From an uncultured Opitutia bacterium (GTDB taxonomy: Bacteria > Verrucomicrobiota > Verrucomicrobiia > Opitutales > Opitutaceae): 64,000 nt of DNA. The notes beneath the pieces were generated by a model. It was not told the origin of the DNA, searched no databases, and was given only the letters and a program-made list of their open reading frames with translations. The translations under genes and the position numbers were made by a program. The stretch lies in assembly GCA_903840415.1 (NCBI GenBank), contig CAIMFY010000118.1, positions 124,001-188,000 of the forward strand, given 5' to 3'. Below are positions 38,001-47,427 of this stretch, in pieces. Position 1 is the first letter of the stretch. Every line of letters begins with the position of its first letter.

Positions 38001-38346
38001 CGCTCGCCAGCGTCTCGCTCGGGCCGGAAGATTTATGCGCCGCCTCGAACACCGCGATCGCCTCCTCGAAGCGGCGTTCTAGCAGGTGGCGGAAACCCTC
38101 GAACGGCACGCGGCCGAGCCGCGGAAAATCTACACATGCGGGCAGATGATAGCGGTAGATCGTCGCGAGGAAGAAGAGCGCGCGGACGCGGCGGTAGAGA
38201 TTGGTCTCCCGCCGGCGATAAGCGTCGAGCTCAGCGCAGGCGGCCAACAGTTCAGCGATCGAGCGGCCCTGTCTCCATTGGTCGATGGCTTGGTTGCGAG
38301 TCGCAGCGTCGGCGGACTCGATAAGGTCAAGGACGCGCAGGCTCAT
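35029..38346 (-). CDS. Fusion protein: GHMP (fucokinase-type) kinase-like domain plus UDP-sugar pyrophosphorylase-like domain
   Basis: 1105 residues. The start at 38346 lies one base after the stop of the GalU-like gene. Residues about 180-545 carry fucokinase-type GHMP motifs: [16 protein letters not shown] (about 182-197, compare RxDLAGGWSDTPP), a degenerate lid [15 protein letters not shown] (about 314-328), [18 protein letters not shown] (about 366-383) and [10 protein letters not shown] (about 531-540). Residues about 640-1000 resemble the UDPGP family: [24 protein letters not shown] (nucleotide loop), [20 protein letters not shown], and a sugar-side region. Domain order is the reverse of Bacteroides FKP. 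It probably phosphorylates a sugar at C1 and activates it as an NDP-sugar. The substrate is unknown and the degenerate ATP loop leaves kinase activity uncertain. Confidence 0.7.
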   Translation of the reverse strand: MSLRVLDLIESADAATRNQAIDQWRQGRSIAELLAACAELDAYRRRETNLYRRVRALFFLATIYRYHLPACVDFPRLGRVPFEGFRHLLERRFEEAIAVFEAAHKSSGPSETLASALAAAHHALAFQTLADQVRRTVRSTRGNAWMFRLGHPVDQPLRVRPELLAREHPTAPLPLLREQTPVRMDLTHCGWSDIFFLGMDFPEGARVLNISIDLGVHGRDATTRPPVEAFFRVIDEPVIRLTSVDLETSTCVTTLDEVFDFGRDYLGLLKAAIISAGVVPPGIERSGANLAELLGAIFGAGRGFELISHVNRIPKGSRLAVSTNLLGAMIGTLMRATGQIRSLTGPMEETERRMVAARAILGEWLGGSGGGWQDSGGLWPGIKLIEGALAQPTDPEHGISRGCLLPRHTLLGTDLISAEARKKLQDSLVLVHGGMAQNVGPILEMVTEKYLLRCEAEWAARLRAVDTLDRILALLAAGDIRGLGRALTENFSGPLQTIIPWVSNRYTEQLIERTRAVFGEDFWGFWMLGGMSGGGMGFIFSPHRRAEGQVKLAEIMLATKRELEASLPFAMDPVVYDFAINEHGSVSELLSGTQALLPVEYYQHTVPGFLRREARDLSPREQTDLGQFTRAARTSPAFTAALPTLLDHLLPSTEGSDRTGRRLGELLAENGFDRVQHEQIRADLRAGRIGLAMNRLPAMAKIEDVPASELFDATAAPAALRAAGEAALRRGEVAVISYAAGVGSRWTQGAGVVKALHPFAKFAGTHRSFADVHLAKSRRTGERFGATVPHVFSTSYLTHAPIERHLRENFGDAFERMVFVSPGRSIGLRFVPAVRDLHFAWEETAQQRLDEQKEKMRDSIRAALTTWARTVGEGADYTDNLPGQCLHPVGHWFEIPNLLKNGTLARLLAARPQLRSLLVHNIDTLGATLDPALVGWFQASGAALGWEVIPRRIEDHGGGLARVDGRLRLVEGLALPREEDEFNLTYYNTNSCWIDVDRLLALFGLTRPELADAERTAAAVRAMAARMPTYVTLKDVKKRWGHGQEDVFPVAQFEKLWGDMTGLAEVRNAFAVVPRARGQQLKDQAQLDGWVRDGSAAYIDSLCAW

Positions 38347-38347
38347 G

Positions 38348-39190
38348 TCAGTCGGCGCGGACGGCGAGGAGTTCGATAAGTTGCGTGAGCACGCGATCGC
38401 GGTCGCGGCCGGAGAGCGACAGGGCGAGTTGCGCCAGCAGCAGGCCGTAGGGCGCGCCGATGTCGTAGCGGCGGCCCGCGATGGAAAACGCGAGGTAGCG
38501 TTGCCGGGCTGCGAGCGCGTGGAGCGCCGACGAGAGTCCGAGCGGCCGGTCGGGCGCCGCGGCGCGCTGCTCCTCCAGCAGCGCAAAAATTTCCGGGCCG
38601 AGCACGTGCAGCCCGAAAAAACACAGATAAAATCCGGCGCGCAGCCCGGGCACGATCAACTGTTGCTCGGCCACGGTTGGCGTGGGCTTCTCCAGCACGG
38701 TGTCGATTTGATAGAGCGGGCGATCGCCGCCGACGAGCCGGCCGCCCACGGCGCCGTAGGCGGTGAGCTGACTCTCGCGCGTCGGTTGCACCGCGGAAAC
38801 GGAGGTATTTTCCGCCACCGCAATGTCGATTAACTGGCGGGCGCAACTCGTCGTGCCCTGCGCCACGTGGAGATGATCGCCGACGAGATGAAGAAACGGT
38901 TGGTCGCCGACAAATTCGCGGCTGCAGAGAATCGCGTGACCGTAGCCCTGCACGGCCTTTTGCACGACGAACCGCACGCGCGGCCGCAGCTCGCCGCATG
39001 CCTCGGCGTATGCCGTTTCGTCGCCCGGGCACACCACGACACAAAATTCCTCGATGCCCGCGCCCGCCGCCTCCTCAAGGATCACCTGAAGCGCGGATTT
39101 GGATTCGCCTTGTTGGTCGATGAGCGTCTGCAGCGGCAGCGTGCGCTGACGGGGATTGGCGGCGGTGACGAGCGCTTTGCGAATAGGCAT
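38348..39190 (-). CDS. GalU-like NTP:sugar-1-phosphate nucleotidyltransferase
   Basis: 280 residues of the nucleotidyltransferase fold: [20 protein letters not shown] (diverged GxGTRxxP loop of GalU), [31 protein letters not shown] (metal-binding acid), and [12 protein letters not shown] (substrate-side Lys). The signature loop is altered ([10 protein letters not shown]), so activity should be tested. It would make a UDP- or dTDP-sugar. It is tightly coupled to the kinase/pyrophosphorylase fusion just downstream, so the two may form a two-subunit sugar-activation system. Confidence 0.8.
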   Translation of the reverse strand: MPIRKALVTAANPRQRTLPLQTLIDQQGESKSALQVILEEAAGAGIEEFCVVVCPGDETAYAEACGELRPRVRFVVQKAVQGYGHAILCSREFVGDQPFLHLVGDHLHVAQGTTSCARQLIDIAVAENTSVSAVQPTRESQLTAYGAVGGRLVGGDRPLYQIDTVLEKPTPTVAEQQLIVPGLRAGFYLCFFGLHVLGPEIFALLEEQRAAAPDRPLGLSSALHALAARQRYLAFSIAGRRYDIGAPYGLLLAQLALSLSGRDRDRVLTQLIELLAVRAD

Positions 39191-39296
39191 GGCAGAGGAA
39201 GGGAACGAGATTCAGTGCTCGCGCGGCATCTGCATCAACTTGAAACACCGTGCCAGCGGTTGACCGATCGCGCTTTTGTGCTACCTCTGACCCTCC

Positions 39297-39776
39297 ATGT
39301 CCGTTCCTCCTGCCCGCCGCAAATCCGTCCCGCGCCGCCCATTGGTGCTGGCCGGCACGGTCTTCATCACTCGGCAGGTGCATTTCAATTCGGCGCACCG
39401 GCTTTTCAATCCGACGAAGAGCCTCGCGTGGAACCAGAAACAATACGGCCTCTGCACCAATCCGCACTGGCACGGCCACAACTACGTCCTCGAGGTCACG
39501 GTCCGCGGCCGGCCTGATCCGGCGACTGGCTACATCATCGATCTCGGCGGATTAAAACGCATCCTGCACCGCGCGGTGGCCGATCCATGCGACCATCGCA
39601 ACCTGAACGACGAGGTCGATTTTCTTCACGGCCTGATTCCCACGACGGAAAATCTCGTCATCGCGTTCTGGAATGAAATCGCGCCGCTCCTGCCGCCCGC
39701 CGCGCAACTCCACCGCGTGCGCCTCTTCGAAACCCCACGCAACTTTGCCGACTATTACGGCCCCGACGCCCTATGA
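39297..39776 (+). CDS. 6-pyruvoyltetrahydropterin synthase (PTPS)-like
   Basis: 159 residues. Zinc site: His in HFNSAHRL and the HWHGHNY motif. The catalytic Cys lies four residues upstream in [19 protein letters not shown]. The stretch [27 protein letters not shown] and [11 protein letters not shown] is closer to authentic PTPS than to the deazapurine enzyme QueD, which has CRNLHGHSF. It would make 6-pyruvoyltetrahydropterin from dihydroneopterin triphosphate. It overlaps folE2 by 4 bases (ATGA), the upstream enzyme of the same pathway. Confidence 0.85.
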   Translation: MSVPPARRKSVPRRPLVLAGTVFITRQVHFNSAHRLFNPTKSLAWNQKQYGLCTNPHWHGHNYVLEVTVRGRPDPATGYIIDLGGLKRILHRAVADPCDHRNLNDEVDFLHGLIPTTENLVIAFWNEIAPLLPPAAQLHRVRLFETPRNFADYYGPDAL

Positions 39777-40744
39777 AGCCGATGTATCTCCACAACTTGA
39801 GCGACGGTCGGCCGGCGAAAATCAAGCGCAGCTACGACAAGAAATTTCGCGCCACGCCGGCCCACCGCGCGTCGCTGCCGGACATGATGCAGGCCGCCCA
39901 CGACGCGATCCAGGGCGCGAACGTCCCCGTCCAGCAGGTCGGCATCCATAATTTTCGCCTGCCGCTAAAGATTCGCACGAAGACGGGCCAGACGCACACG
40001 CTGGAGTCGAGCGTCACCGGGACGGTTTCGCTCGAGGCCGAGTTAAAGGGCATCAACATGAGCCGGATCATGCGCTCCTTCTACGACCACAAGGACGGGG
40101 TCGTGACGGGCGAGTGGATGGGAAAAATCCTGAGAACCTACCTGCGCAAGGTGAAGACCAAGGATGCACGGTTGAAGGTGAAATTTTCCTATCCGATGAT
40201 GCGGCCGAGCCTGCGCAGCGAGCTCGCGGGCTGGCAGTATTACGAGGTGGCGTTCGAGGGCGTGATGACTCACGACGGTCGCTACCGGCGGTTCATTCAT
40301 TTCGATTTCGTCTATTCGTCCGCTTGCCCGTGCAGCGCTGAACTCGCCGAGCACGCCCGCGACACCCGTGGCGCCTACGGCGTGCCGCATTCGCAGCGCA
40401 GCAAGGCCCGCATCACACTGGAAGAAGTCGACGGGAAGAAAATCTGGATCGAGGATGTGCAAGCGCACTGTCTCAATGCGCTCCAGACCGAGACGCAAGT
40501 CATGGTGAAGCGCGAGGACGAGCAGGCTTTTGCCGAACTCAACGGCGCCCACCTCAAGTTCGTTGAGGACGCCGCGCGGCTGCTCTACAAGGAATTCGAC
40601 GCCGATAAGCGCATCGTAGATTTTCGGATCGCCTGCTCGCATCTCGAGTCGCTGCACTCGCACGACGCCGTGAGCGTGATCTGCAAGGGCGTGAAAGGCG
40701 GCTTCAACGCCGACTTCATGGATTTCGGATCGCTGCTGTGCTGA
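39773..40744 (+). CDS. folE2: GTP cyclohydrolase IB (FolE2)
   Basis: 323 residues, full length. It converts GTP to 7,8-dihydroneopterin triphosphate, the first step of tetrahydrofolate, queuosine and tetrahydrobiopterin synthesis. Family motifs: [29 protein letters not shown], and the active-site Cys stretch [20 protein letters not shown]. Other conserved stretches are [12 protein letters not shown] and ENI-type [34 protein letters not shown]. It is translationally coupled to the PTPS gene and followed by a sepiapterin-reductase-like gene. The Zn-independent FolE2 type replaces FolE here. Confidence 0.95.
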   Translation: MKPMYLHNLSDGRPAKIKRSYDKKFRATPAHRASLPDMMQAAHDAIQGANVPVQQVGIHNFRLPLKIRTKTGQTHTLESSVTGTVSLEAELKGINMSRIMRSFYDHKDGVVTGEWMGKILRTYLRKVKTKDARLKVKFSYPMMRPSLRSELAGWQYYEVAFEGVMTHDGRYRRFIHFDFVYSSACPCSAELAEHARDTRGAYGVPHSQRSKARITLEEVDGKKIWIEDVQAHCLNALQTETQVMVKREDEQAFAELNGAHLKFVEDAARLLYKEFDADKRIVDFRIACSHLESLHSHDAVSVICKGVKGGFNADFMDFGSLLC

Positions 40745-40748
40745 GTTT

Positions 40749-40818
40749 GCCCGCGAATCACGCGAATGAACGCGAATTATTCAATAGGCTTTCGCGCCAA
40801 TACGCGTGATTCGCGGGC
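40749..40818. repeat. Perfect 16-bp inverted repeat built of CGCGAAT units
   Basis: GCCCGCGAATCACGCG at 40749-40764 is complementary to CGCGTGATTCGCGGGC at 40803-40818, with 38 bases between. The left arm continues as a third unit (GAACGCGAAT). It lies between folE2 and the SDR gene and could act as a hairpin in the operon transcript. The unit design matches the larger repeat at 53706-53791. Confidence 0.85.
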
Positions 40819-40827
40819 TCTTTTCCG

Positions 40828-41544
40828 ATGAGCAAACCCGTTGTCCTCATCACTGGCGCTTCGCAGGGTATCGGCGCGGCGATTGCGAAAGTGTTCGCGA
40901 AGAAAGTTCGCGGCGTGCGGCTGGCGCTCGTCGCGCGCAATGCGAAGAATCTTGGCGCGACGGCGCGCGCCTGCACGAACCTCGGTGAGGGAGTGAAGAC
41001 GGAAATTTTTGCGTGCGACGTGAGCGACGAGGTTTCGGTCGACGCGATGGCGGCGGCGGTGGCGAAGCGCTTTGGCGCGGTCGACGTGCTCATCAACAAC
41101 GCTGGAAAATTTGCGGGCGCACCGTTTGCCGAGACGCCGGTGGCCGACTTCGATCGGATCGTGGCGGCGAATTTGCGGAGCGCGTTTCTCGTCACGCGGG
41201 CGTTGCTGCCGGCGATGGTTCAGCGGAGGAGCGGCGATGTATTTTTCATGAGCTCCATCGCTGGACTTGAGGCCTATCCGAACGGCGCGGCCTATTGCGC
41301 GGCGAAGTTTGGCGTGACCGGGCTCGCGAAAGTGCTGCGGGCCGAGACGAAAAAATCCGGCATCCGAGTCTGCTGTGTGCATCCAGGCGCGACGTGGTCG
41401 CCGTCATGGAGTGGGAGTGGCGTGCCGCCGGAGCGCATCATGCCGGCGGAGGATGTGGCGCGAGCGTTTCTCGATATTTACCGGCTCGGCCGGCGCACGG
41501 TGGTCGAGGAAATCGTGCTCCGACCCGCCTTGGGAGACGTTTAG
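40828..41544 (+). CDS. Short-chain dehydrogenase, sepiapterin-reductase-like
   Basis: 238 residues, classical SDR: the cofactor site TGASQGIG (residues 9-16), NNAG, catalytic Ser in FMSSIAG, YCAAK (Tyr and Lys) and HPGATWS. The C-terminus ends [16 protein letters not shown]. As I recall, the same ending (TVVEEIILRP...GD) occurs in the characterised sepiapterin reductase of Chlorobaculum tepidum, the basis for this call. It would complete tetrahydrobiopterin synthesis from 6-pyruvoyltetrahydropterin. Its stop overlaps the convergent ruvB stop by 4 bases. Confidence 0.78.
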   Translation: MSKPVVLITGASQGIGAAIAKVFAKKVRGVRLALVARNAKNLGATARACTNLGEGVKTEIFACDVSDEVSVDAMAAAVAKRFGAVDVLINNAGKFAGAPFAETPVADFDRIVAANLRSAFLVTRALLPAMVQRRSGDVFFMSSIAGLEAYPNGAAYCAAKFGVTGLAKVLRAETKKSGIRVCCVHPGATWSPSWSGSGVPPERIMPAEDVARAFLDIYRLGRRTVVEEIVLRPALGDV

Positions 41545-42584
41545 AGGAGCGAACCTTGCTCGTTGCCGAGTGGCTTGAGGCCGACGGCGCCGTAGCCTTT
41601 TGCGGTGAGGACGCGGCCCTGCGGGGTGCGTTGCAGGTAGCCTTCCTGAATCAGGAACGGCTCGTGGACTTCCTCAAGCGTCTCCGCTTCCTCGCCGACA
41701 GCGACGGCGATCGTGCTCATGCCGACGGGGCCGCCGCGGTAATTTTCGGCCATCACGCGGAGCATGCGCTTGTCCATCTCATCGAGGCCGGCGGCGTCGA
41801 TTTCCAAAAGTTCGAGCGCGGCGGCGGCGACCGTCTGCGTGATTTTCCCCTTCGCTCGCTCTTGGGCGAAGTCGCGGCAGAAGTTGATGAGGTTGTTAGC
41901 GACGCGCGGCGTGCCGCGGGCCCGCGTGGCGATTTCCGCGGCACCACCGGTGTCGATTTCGACTTTGAGCAGGCCGCAACTGCGGCGGACGATGCCTTCG
42001 AGCGTCGCGTGATCGTAGTAGTCGAGGCGTGTTTGCAAAGTGAAACGCGAACGTAGCGGCGCGGTCAGCAAACCGCTGCGCGTCGTGGCGCCGATGAGCG
42101 TGAAGCGCGGGATCGAGAGGCGGACGCTACGGGCGTTCGGGCCCTGGTCGATCATGATGTCGAGGCGGAAATCTTCCATCGCGCTGTAGAGATATTCCTC
42201 GACGGTCTTCGGAATGCGGTGGATTTCGTCGATAAAGAGGATGTCGCCCTCCTCGAGGTTGGTGAGGAGGCCGGCGAGGTCGCCGGCCTTTTCGATCACG
42301 GGGCCGGATGTGACGCGGACACTTTTGCCGAGCTCGTTGCCGAGGATAAATGCGAGCGTGGTCTTGCCGAGGCCGGGCGGGCCCGAGAGTAGGATGTGGT
42401 TGAGCGGATCGCCGCGCTTCTTCGCGGCGCCAACCATGACTTGGAGGCGCTCGACGGTTTTGTGCTGTCCGGTGAAATCGGCAAACGAGAGCGGCCGCAA
42501 CGCGGCCTCCGCGGGTGAGATCGGCGCGGCGAGCGCGCTGCTGATGAACCCTAAACCTTTCGGGGCGGAGTCGGCGGCGGGCAT
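41541..42584 (-). CDS. ruvB: Holliday junction branch-migration ATPase RuvB
   Basis: 347 residues. AAA+ motor that drives branch migration with RuvA. Walker [10 protein letters not shown], Walker B DEIHRIP, sensor motifs in [18 protein letters not shown] and the RuvB C-terminal winged helix ([45 protein letters not shown]). The start at 42584 lies 2 bases after the murA stop, so the two are probably co-transcribed. RuvA and RuvC are not in the window. Confidence 0.96.
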   Translation of the reverse strand: MPAADSAPKGLGFISSALAAPISPAEAALRPLSFADFTGQHKTVERLQVMVGAAKKRGDPLNHILLSGPPGLGKTTLAFILGNELGKSVRVTSGPVIEKAGDLAGLLTNLEEGDILFIDEIHRIPKTVEEYLYSAMEDFRLDIMIDQGPNARSVRLSIPRFTLIGATTRSGLLTAPLRSRFTLQTRLDYYDHATLEGIVRRSCGLLKVEIDTGGAAEIATRARGTPRVANNLINFCRDFAQERAKGKITQTVAAAALELLEIDAAGLDEMDKRMLRVMAENYRGGPVGMSTIAVAVGEEAETLEEVHEPFLIQEGYLQRTPQGRVLTAKGYGAVGLKPLGNEQGSLL

Positions 42585-42586
42585 GA

Positions 42587-43876
42587 TTATTTCCACTCCA
42601 ACTCGGCGCCGAGGCTGCGGAGGTTTTCGACGAAGCGCGGGTGGGCGCGCTTGATGATCTCGGCGTTGCGCACGACGGATTTTCCCGGGATCGAGGCGGC
42701 GACCATCGTCAGCGCGACGGCGGCGCGGATGACATAGGGCGAATCGACGGTCGCGGGATGAAGACGCTTGTTGCCGAAGATGACGATGCGGTGCGGATCG
42801 CTGACGACGGCATGCGCGCCAAATTTCGCCAACTCGGGAATCCACGAAAATCCGTTTTCATAAACCTTGTTCCAAAAGTGAACCGTGCCGGTCGCCCGCG
42901 TGCTGAGCGCGATCATGAGTGGGAGCAGGTCGACAGAAAAATACGGCCACGGCGCGGCTTCGATCTTCGTGAGAAGGTTACTCGTGTAGGGCTCCTCGAT
43001 GCGGAGCGACTGGCCGCGGCGGACAATCGCGGTGTCGCCTTCGTGCGTGATGGTCACGCCGAGTTTCGCGAACGCGCGGGTGATGAGATCGAAATGGTGG
43101 GGCAGGGATTTTTCGACGCGCACTTCGCCACCGGTGATGGCGCCGAGGGCGAGGAAGGTGACGACCTCGTGGTAATCGGTGTTGATCGTGATCGTGGCGC
43201 CGTGGAGTTGGGCGACGCCGGTGATTTCGAGTCGGCTGGTACCGATGCCATCGATAGTTGCGCCCATCGCGACGAGCGCGGCGCAGAGATCCTGCACGTG
43301 GGGTTCGCTGGCGGCGTTGATGAGCGTGGATTTGCCGGACGCGAGTGACGCGGCCATCGCGAAATTTTCGGTGACGGTGACCGACATGTAATCGAGCCAG
43401 TGCCGCGCGCCGTGGAAGCCGGTGGGGGTGGCGATGACGAGCGGGTCGGCATCGGTTATGTCGGCGCCGAGGGCACGGAGGATGTCGAGGTGTGGATCGA
43501 TTTCGCGGACGCCTAGGGAGCAGCCTTTCGTGTTCGAGCGGATCGCGATTTTTTTGAGTCGGTGCAGGAGGGCGGGGTAGAGGAGCACCGTCGAGCGCAT
43601 GTCCTGCGGGAGTTCGCCGTGTGTCAATTCGCCGCGGAACGTGGAGTGGTCGACGCGCATCTCGCCGCGGGCGTGATCCCATTCGACCTGCGAGCCTTGA
43701 TCGCGGAAGAAGGCGACGAGTTTGTTGAGGTCGGTGATGTCGGGGACGTTCTTGAGCGTGACGGGCTCGTCGGTGAGCAGCGTGGCGCAGAAGATCGGCA
43801 GCACGGAGTTTTTGTTTCCGGAGGGCGTGATAGTACCGGAGAGCGGCTGGCCGCCGTTGACGATGAGGTCGGACAT
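42587..43876 (-). CDS. murA: UDP-N-acetylglucosamine 1-carboxyvinyltransferase (MurA)
   Basis: 429 residues, first committed step of peptidoglycan synthesis: transfer of enolpyruvate from PEP to UDP-GlcNAc. Motifs: [21 protein letters not shown] (N-terminus), [18 protein letters not shown], the loop with the PEP-attacking Cys ([19 protein letters not shown]...R as in GCxIGxR) and [19 protein letters not shown]. Presence of the Cys predicts fosfomycin sensitivity at the target, if the enzyme is the only copy. It is upstream of ruvB by 2 bases and downstream of a disordered-protein gene, separated from it by a terminator. Confidence 0.93.
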   Translation of the reverse strand: MSDLIVNGGQPLSGTITPSGNKNSVLPIFCATLLTDEPVTLKNVPDITDLNKLVAFFRDQGSQVEWDHARGEMRVDHSTFRGELTHGELPQDMRSTVLLYPALLHRLKKIAIRSNTKGCSLGVREIDPHLDILRALGADITDADPLVIATPTGFHGARHWLDYMSVTVTENFAMAASLASGKSTLINAASEPHVQDLCAALVAMGATIDGIGTSRLEITGVAQLHGATITINTDYHEVVTFLALGAITGGEVRVEKSLPHHFDLITRAFAKLGVTITHEGDTAIVRRGQSLRIEEPYTSNLLTKIEAAPWPYFSVDLLPLMIALSTRATGTVHFWNKVYENGFSWIPELAKFGAHAVVSDPHRIVIFGNKRLHPATVDSPYVIRAAVALTMVAASIPGKSVVRNAEIIKRAHPRFVENLRSLGAELEWK

Positions 43877-43935
43877 CGAGCGAAGGTGAGAGTTGAAGGC
43901 TGAGAGTTGAGAGACCGATCCGGACTCGACCAAAC

Positions 43936-43965
43936 AAAAAGGCGTCCGCGGGGGCGGACGCCTTT
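43936..43965 (-). terminator. Strong rho-independent terminator downstream of the RGG-rich protein gene
   Basis: AAAGGCGTCCGC at 43938-43949 is perfectly complementary to GCGGACGCCTTT at 43954-43965, with a GGGG loop. Read on the minus strand, a T-rich tract follows. It lies between the disordered-protein gene and murA and would end transcription of the former. Confidence 0.88.
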
Positions 43966-44015
43966 GAACTGCGCGCAGGGGAGCGTGCGTTGGCAATTTT
44001 TTTCGGTGCGACGGC

Positions 44016-45131
44016 TCAGATTGCGCCGCCGCCCTGCTGGCCCTCGGAGCGGGGACCACGATCGCCGCCTTCGCCGCGGAAGCGGCCACGACCGCCGCGA
44101 TGGCGACGGCCACCGCCACCACCTTGGTAGCTGTCGCGGTGTTCACCGTGATGCTCGCCGCGGGGTTCGTCGCGATGTTGATCGCCGCCTTGGTGTGGCG
44201 TGCCGACGTCGTCGCGCGGGTCGCGGTGCTGGAAGGGTTGGCCGCCACGGTTGCGGCCACGGCCGCCGCGATGCCGGCGGCGCCCGCCATATTCACCGTC
44301 GCGATCGTGGCGGTGTTCGCCGCCGCTGGTGGTAGAGGGTGTCTCGGTGGATTTTTTACTACCGCCGAAGAGGCCCTTAAGCCAGCCGAAGAAGCCGCCG
44401 GACTTTGCGGCCGGGGCCGCGGCGGGGGTGCGATCGGGGCGGGCGTCGCGTTCGTGGCGGGGTTGGTAAGGTTGATTTTCGCGCGGCTCGAACTTGCGTT
44501 CGTCGCGTCGCGGCTCGCGGGGCTCGAAGGGTTTTCCTTCACGACCTTCGCGGCGATCGCGTTCGGTGCGGAAGGGCGTGCGTTCCTCGCGGCGCTGCGG
44601 CTGGGCAGCCGGGGTGCCGGACGAGGAATCCCAGTTGACGGCGGGGCGCTTCGGCTCCTCTTCAGTCGGAAGAATTTTCAGGACGGGCTTTTCCGCGGGT
44701 GCGGCAGGCGGGTCGAGCGGGAACAAGTCGCCGGTCGGTGCCGGTGTCGATGCCGGCGCCACAGCGAGTGGGGAGGGCGCGGTGGCGGGTGCGGGCGCAA
44801 CCGATGCGACCGGTGCTGGAGCGACGGGAGCGGCGGGAGGGACGGGGGCGGCCTGCGGTGCAGGCTCGTTGACGACGGGCGCGCTCACGGTGGTTTCACC
44901 GGTGAACGGGTTTACATACTCGCTCTTCGCGGTGATGACCTCGAGGGCGCTGGGTTTGTAGCCGCTGGAGGCGGCGGGGGCGGCACTGCTGGCCGCGGTG
45001 GGTGCGGGGCGTTTGCCGCGCGCGAGACCGGAACCGCGGTTCGCGCCAAAGACGCCGAAGCCGGGATTTTCGCCGGTGCTCGCGGCGCCGGGCGTCGTGG
45101 AAGGCGCGCCGGATTGGTTGTTATCTGACAT
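44016..45131 (-). CDS. Intrinsically disordered, RGG/RG-rich protein, probable RNA-binding
   Basis: 371 residues with no folded domain apparent. The N-half is Ala/Pro-rich (APQAAPVPPAAPVAPAPVASV). The middle is dense in charged RE/RD pairs (RREERTPFRTERDRREGREG), with a short hydrophobic KSGGFFGWLKGLFGG. The last 120 residues are rich in Arg and Gly with two matching blocks, GGRRRHRGGRGRNRGG and GGRRHRGGRGRFRG, like RGG boxes of RNA-binding and phase-separating proteins. It is divergent from the dUTPase gene and has its own terminator. Function is unknown, and the composition makes RNA or nucleic-acid binding plausible. Confidence 0.75.
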   Translation of the reverse strand: MSDNNQSGAPSTTPGAASTGENPGFGVFGANRGSGLARGKRPAPTAASSAAPAASSGYKPSALEVITAKSEYVNPFTGETTVSAPVVNEPAPQAAPVPPAAPVAPAPVASVAPAPATAPSPLAVAPASTPAPTGDLFPLDPPAAPAEKPVLKILPTEEEPKRPAVNWDSSSGTPAAQPQRREERTPFRTERDRREGREGKPFEPREPRRDERKFEPRENQPYQPRHERDARPDRTPAAAPAAKSGGFFGWLKGLFGGSKKSTETPSTTSGGEHRHDRDGEYGGRRRHRGGRGRNRGGQPFQHRDPRDDVGTPHQGGDQHRDEPRGEHHGEHRDSYQGGGGGRRHRGGRGRFRGEGGDRGPRSEGQQGGGAI

Positions 45132-45370
45132 GTGGTGGGTGTTCTGCTGTGGGGCGCTCCTCTCGCAAGGGGGGAGAGCGGCCGGGTTTTAGTTAGCACG
45201 CACGGAGCGCGAAAAACGCACTCGACGCGGGCATGAAGAGCACACTGTCGCCTCGGTGCCGCCGGGGAGCAACTGCAAATTCCGGGGCGTGAGTGGGGCA
45301 AACACCTCGTTTACACCCTCCGGCGAAGCGGGGCTTGCCAGCGGGCAGGGTGGTTTGCAGCGTCGCGGCC

Positions 45371-45742
45371 ATGGACAAACTCGAGGAAATCTTCCGCATG
45401 CAGGACGGCTTGAACAAGCGCATCGGCGTCAACCTCCCGCCGCTAACCGACGAGGAGAAGACCAAGTGGATCCTGAACTATACCCGCGCTATGCAGCAGG
45501 AGACCGCCGAGTTGATCGATTCGGTGCCGTGGAAATGGTGGGCGAAATACCAGAAGTTCGACGAGCAAAACGCCAAGGTCGAAGTCGTGGATCTGTTTCA
45601 CTTTCTCGTGTCGCTCGCGCAGACGCTCGGGATGACGGCGGACGATGTCTATCAAGCCTACCTGAAAAAAAATCAGGTGAATCACCAGCGGCAGGACAGC
45701 GGCTACGTCAAGAAGGACGAGGCGGACTCGAAGCACATCTGA
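45371..45742 (+). CDS. Dimeric all-alpha dUTPase
   Basis: 123 residues of the dimeric dUTPase/MazG-type all-alpha NTP pyrophosphatase superfamily. The start at 45371 (MDKLEEIFRMQDGLNKRIG) is preferred over a longer frame with atypical residues. The metal-binding ExxE...ExxD helices are seen in QQETAELIDSVPWKWW and KVEVVDLFHFLVSLAQTLG. It would hydrolyse dUTP to dUMP, protecting DNA from uracil. It is divergent from the RGG-rich protein. A MazG-like specificity is the main alternative. Confidence 0.82.
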   Translation: MDKLEEIFRMQDGLNKRIGVNLPPLTDEEKTKWILNYTRAMQQETAELIDSVPWKWWAKYQKFDEQNAKVEVVDLFHFLVSLAQTLGMTADDVYQAYLKKNQVNHQRQDSGYVKKDEADSKHI

Positions 45743-45782
45743 GAGCGGGCGCGAGCGACGGTACTTGCCCGACTGACCGCGC

Positions 45783-46244
45783 TCAGCGCGTAACGACAAA
45801 CGCCGCCTGCACGTCGACGGCGGTCTGGCCGGCCTCGATGATGCGGGCGCGGAGCTTGAGCTTTGCCTTGCCGTAGCGACTGAGTGCTTCCTGAAATTCC
45901 GCTATCGCCGCTTGCGCGGGCCGTTCGCAAATTGCCCGTAGATCGCCCAGCACCGGACGGCGGTAGGCGGCGCGACTTTCCTTCACGACGATGCTCCACT
46001 GCGGGGTGTCGGCGCCTTTTTCGTTTTTCATCAACTCCCACACGACACCGTAGCCGGCGAGCGTGGCGAGGGAAACGAGGCTACCGCCGAACGCCGTGTT
46101 GAGAGAATTTTTATTCTGCTCTTTCGGTGCCGTCAGCACCAGCGCACGCGCATCGCTAACCTCCACGCCGACGCCCATCGCCTTCGCGAGTGGGATCATC
46201 TCGTGCAGGAAAAGCTCCAGCGCGGGCACCTTGACGGCTTTCAT
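45783..46244 (-). CDS. YiiD C-terminal-domain hotdog thioesterase
   Basis: 153 residues from the ATG at 46244. The hotdog-fold pattern of the YiiD_C family is visible: LHEMIPLAKAMGVGVEVSDARALVLTAPKEQNKNSLNTAFGGSLVSLATLAGYGVVWELM, with N and H/T around the acyl-CoA site, then WSIVVKESRAAYRRPVLGDLRAIC. It probably hydrolyses an acyl-CoA or acyl-ACP thioester. It stands alone here, without the acetyltransferase domain that precedes it in E. coli YiiD. The substrate is unknown. Confidence 0.78.
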   Translation of the reverse strand: MKAVKVPALELFLHEMIPLAKAMGVGVEVSDARALVLTAPKEQNKNSLNTAFGGSLVSLATLAGYGVVWELMKNEKGADTPQWSIVVKESRAAYRRPVLGDLRAICERPAQAAIAEFQEALSRYGKAKLKLRARIIEAGQTAVDVQAAFVVTR

Positions 46245-46439
46245 TCGGGGGCGAAGTTGGGCGCTTTTCGGAGCCGCGTCAAAGCTTGTAATTGGTGTAA
46301 CCCACCGCGCTGTCGCGACCTGTCTCGGCTCCGCCCGGCGCGTCGGAGGAGTGGAAGTGACCACCCGACGCGCATCCGATGGAGGTTCTTTTGAAATCAA
46401 CCTCAGTGCCATGCAGAGGCCGGAGATCCGGACAAAATT

Positions 46440-47420
46440 TTATTTTCCCGCCGCCAGCGGGGCCATTACACCGTCGCGCTCGTCGTGCAGTTTCGAGGTG
46501 TCGAGACCGTCGAGGACGAGCACACCTTGCATGGACGAAATGATTCTCGCGTCGCTCCACGTCCACACAATCTGGCCGGCCGGAGTGATCTCCACGATTT
46601 GCTTGCCGGAGGCGCCGTGGCCTGGGCCGTGGCCCTGCCAGTTGGCGAGGATGATGTTGCCGTTGGACAGGAGCTGAAACATCGCGCAGAAATTCACGTT
46701 CACCTCGGCGGGCTCCGTTTCCTTGCTGAAAAACTTTCGCACGACCGCGCCGTTGGCATCGAGTTCGACCATGAACGCGCCGTAGCCGGCGGCAGCGATG
46801 ATGTGACCGTTCGGGAGCCGTAGCGCTTTCCACGCGTGCTGGAATCCGGGGACGAGCCACTCGTGCAGGATCTTCCCGCTGCGATCGCCTTCGCGGATCA
46901 TCGTGTTGTTCATGATGAGCCACGTGCCTTGCGCGGTTTCGCGGATGAGGCGGACGTAGTCACCGGGGAAAATCGTTTTGTTTTTGATCGAGTTGGCGTC
47001 GTCGATTTCAAGGACGACGACACCGGTCGAGCCATCGAGATTGACGCCGGCGATGAGAGTGTCGCCGTTGGGCAGGCGGCGCGCGGTGGCGATGCCTTTG
47101 TAGGAGGCGATTTCCTTAATGACCTGGCCGGTGGCGAGGTCGTATTCGGTGAAGCCGGCGTCGTGGCTGATGAGCACGCGGTTGCCGCCGACGAGCTGCA
47201 TGTCGCGCGGCGCGGCGTTCCACTTGGCGGCGCGCGTGACGCCAGGCTGAGCGGCGGGCGCTACTTTCACGACCCAGTTTTTCGCGGGATCGTTTTCGTT
47301 GACGCGGAGGAGTTGCGTGAGGCCTTCGTCGAGGCCGACGAAGTCGTGTTTGATGTCGGCGGCGCGAACGGTGGCGGCGAGAGTGAGCATGGTGGCAAGA
47401 AAAGCGGCGAACGTTTTCAT
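46440..47420 (-). CDS. Secreted beta-propeller protein of unknown substrate
   Basis: 326 residues with a signal peptide (MKTFAAFLATMLTLAATVRA). The repeats are PQQ/NHL-like propeller blades: MQLVGGNRVLISHDAGFTEYDLATGQVIKEI, TARRLPNGDTLIAGVNLDG, KALRLPNGHIIAAAGYGAFMVELDANG, QLLSNGNIILANWQGHGPG. No catalytic motif is evident. It starts 7 bases after the decayed glycosidase/esterase gene and probably belonged to the same operon, suggesting a carbohydrate-related role, which is inference. Confidence 0.78.
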   Translation of the reverse strand: MKTFAAFLATMLTLAATVRAADIKHDFVGLDEGLTQLLRVNENDPAKNWVVKVAPAAQPGVTRAAKWNAAPRDMQLVGGNRVLISHDAGFTEYDLATGQVIKEIASYKGIATARRLPNGDTLIAGVNLDGSTGVVVLEIDDANSIKNKTIFPGDYVRLIRETAQGTWLIMNNTMIREGDRSGKILHEWLVPGFQHAWKALRLPNGHIIAAAGYGAFMVELDANGAVVRKFFSKETEPAEVNVNFCAMFQLLSNGNIILANWQGHGPGHGASGKQIVEITPAGQIVWTWSDARIISSMQGVLVLDGLDTSKLHDERDGVMAPLAAGK

Positions 47421-47427
47421 GAGGTGG

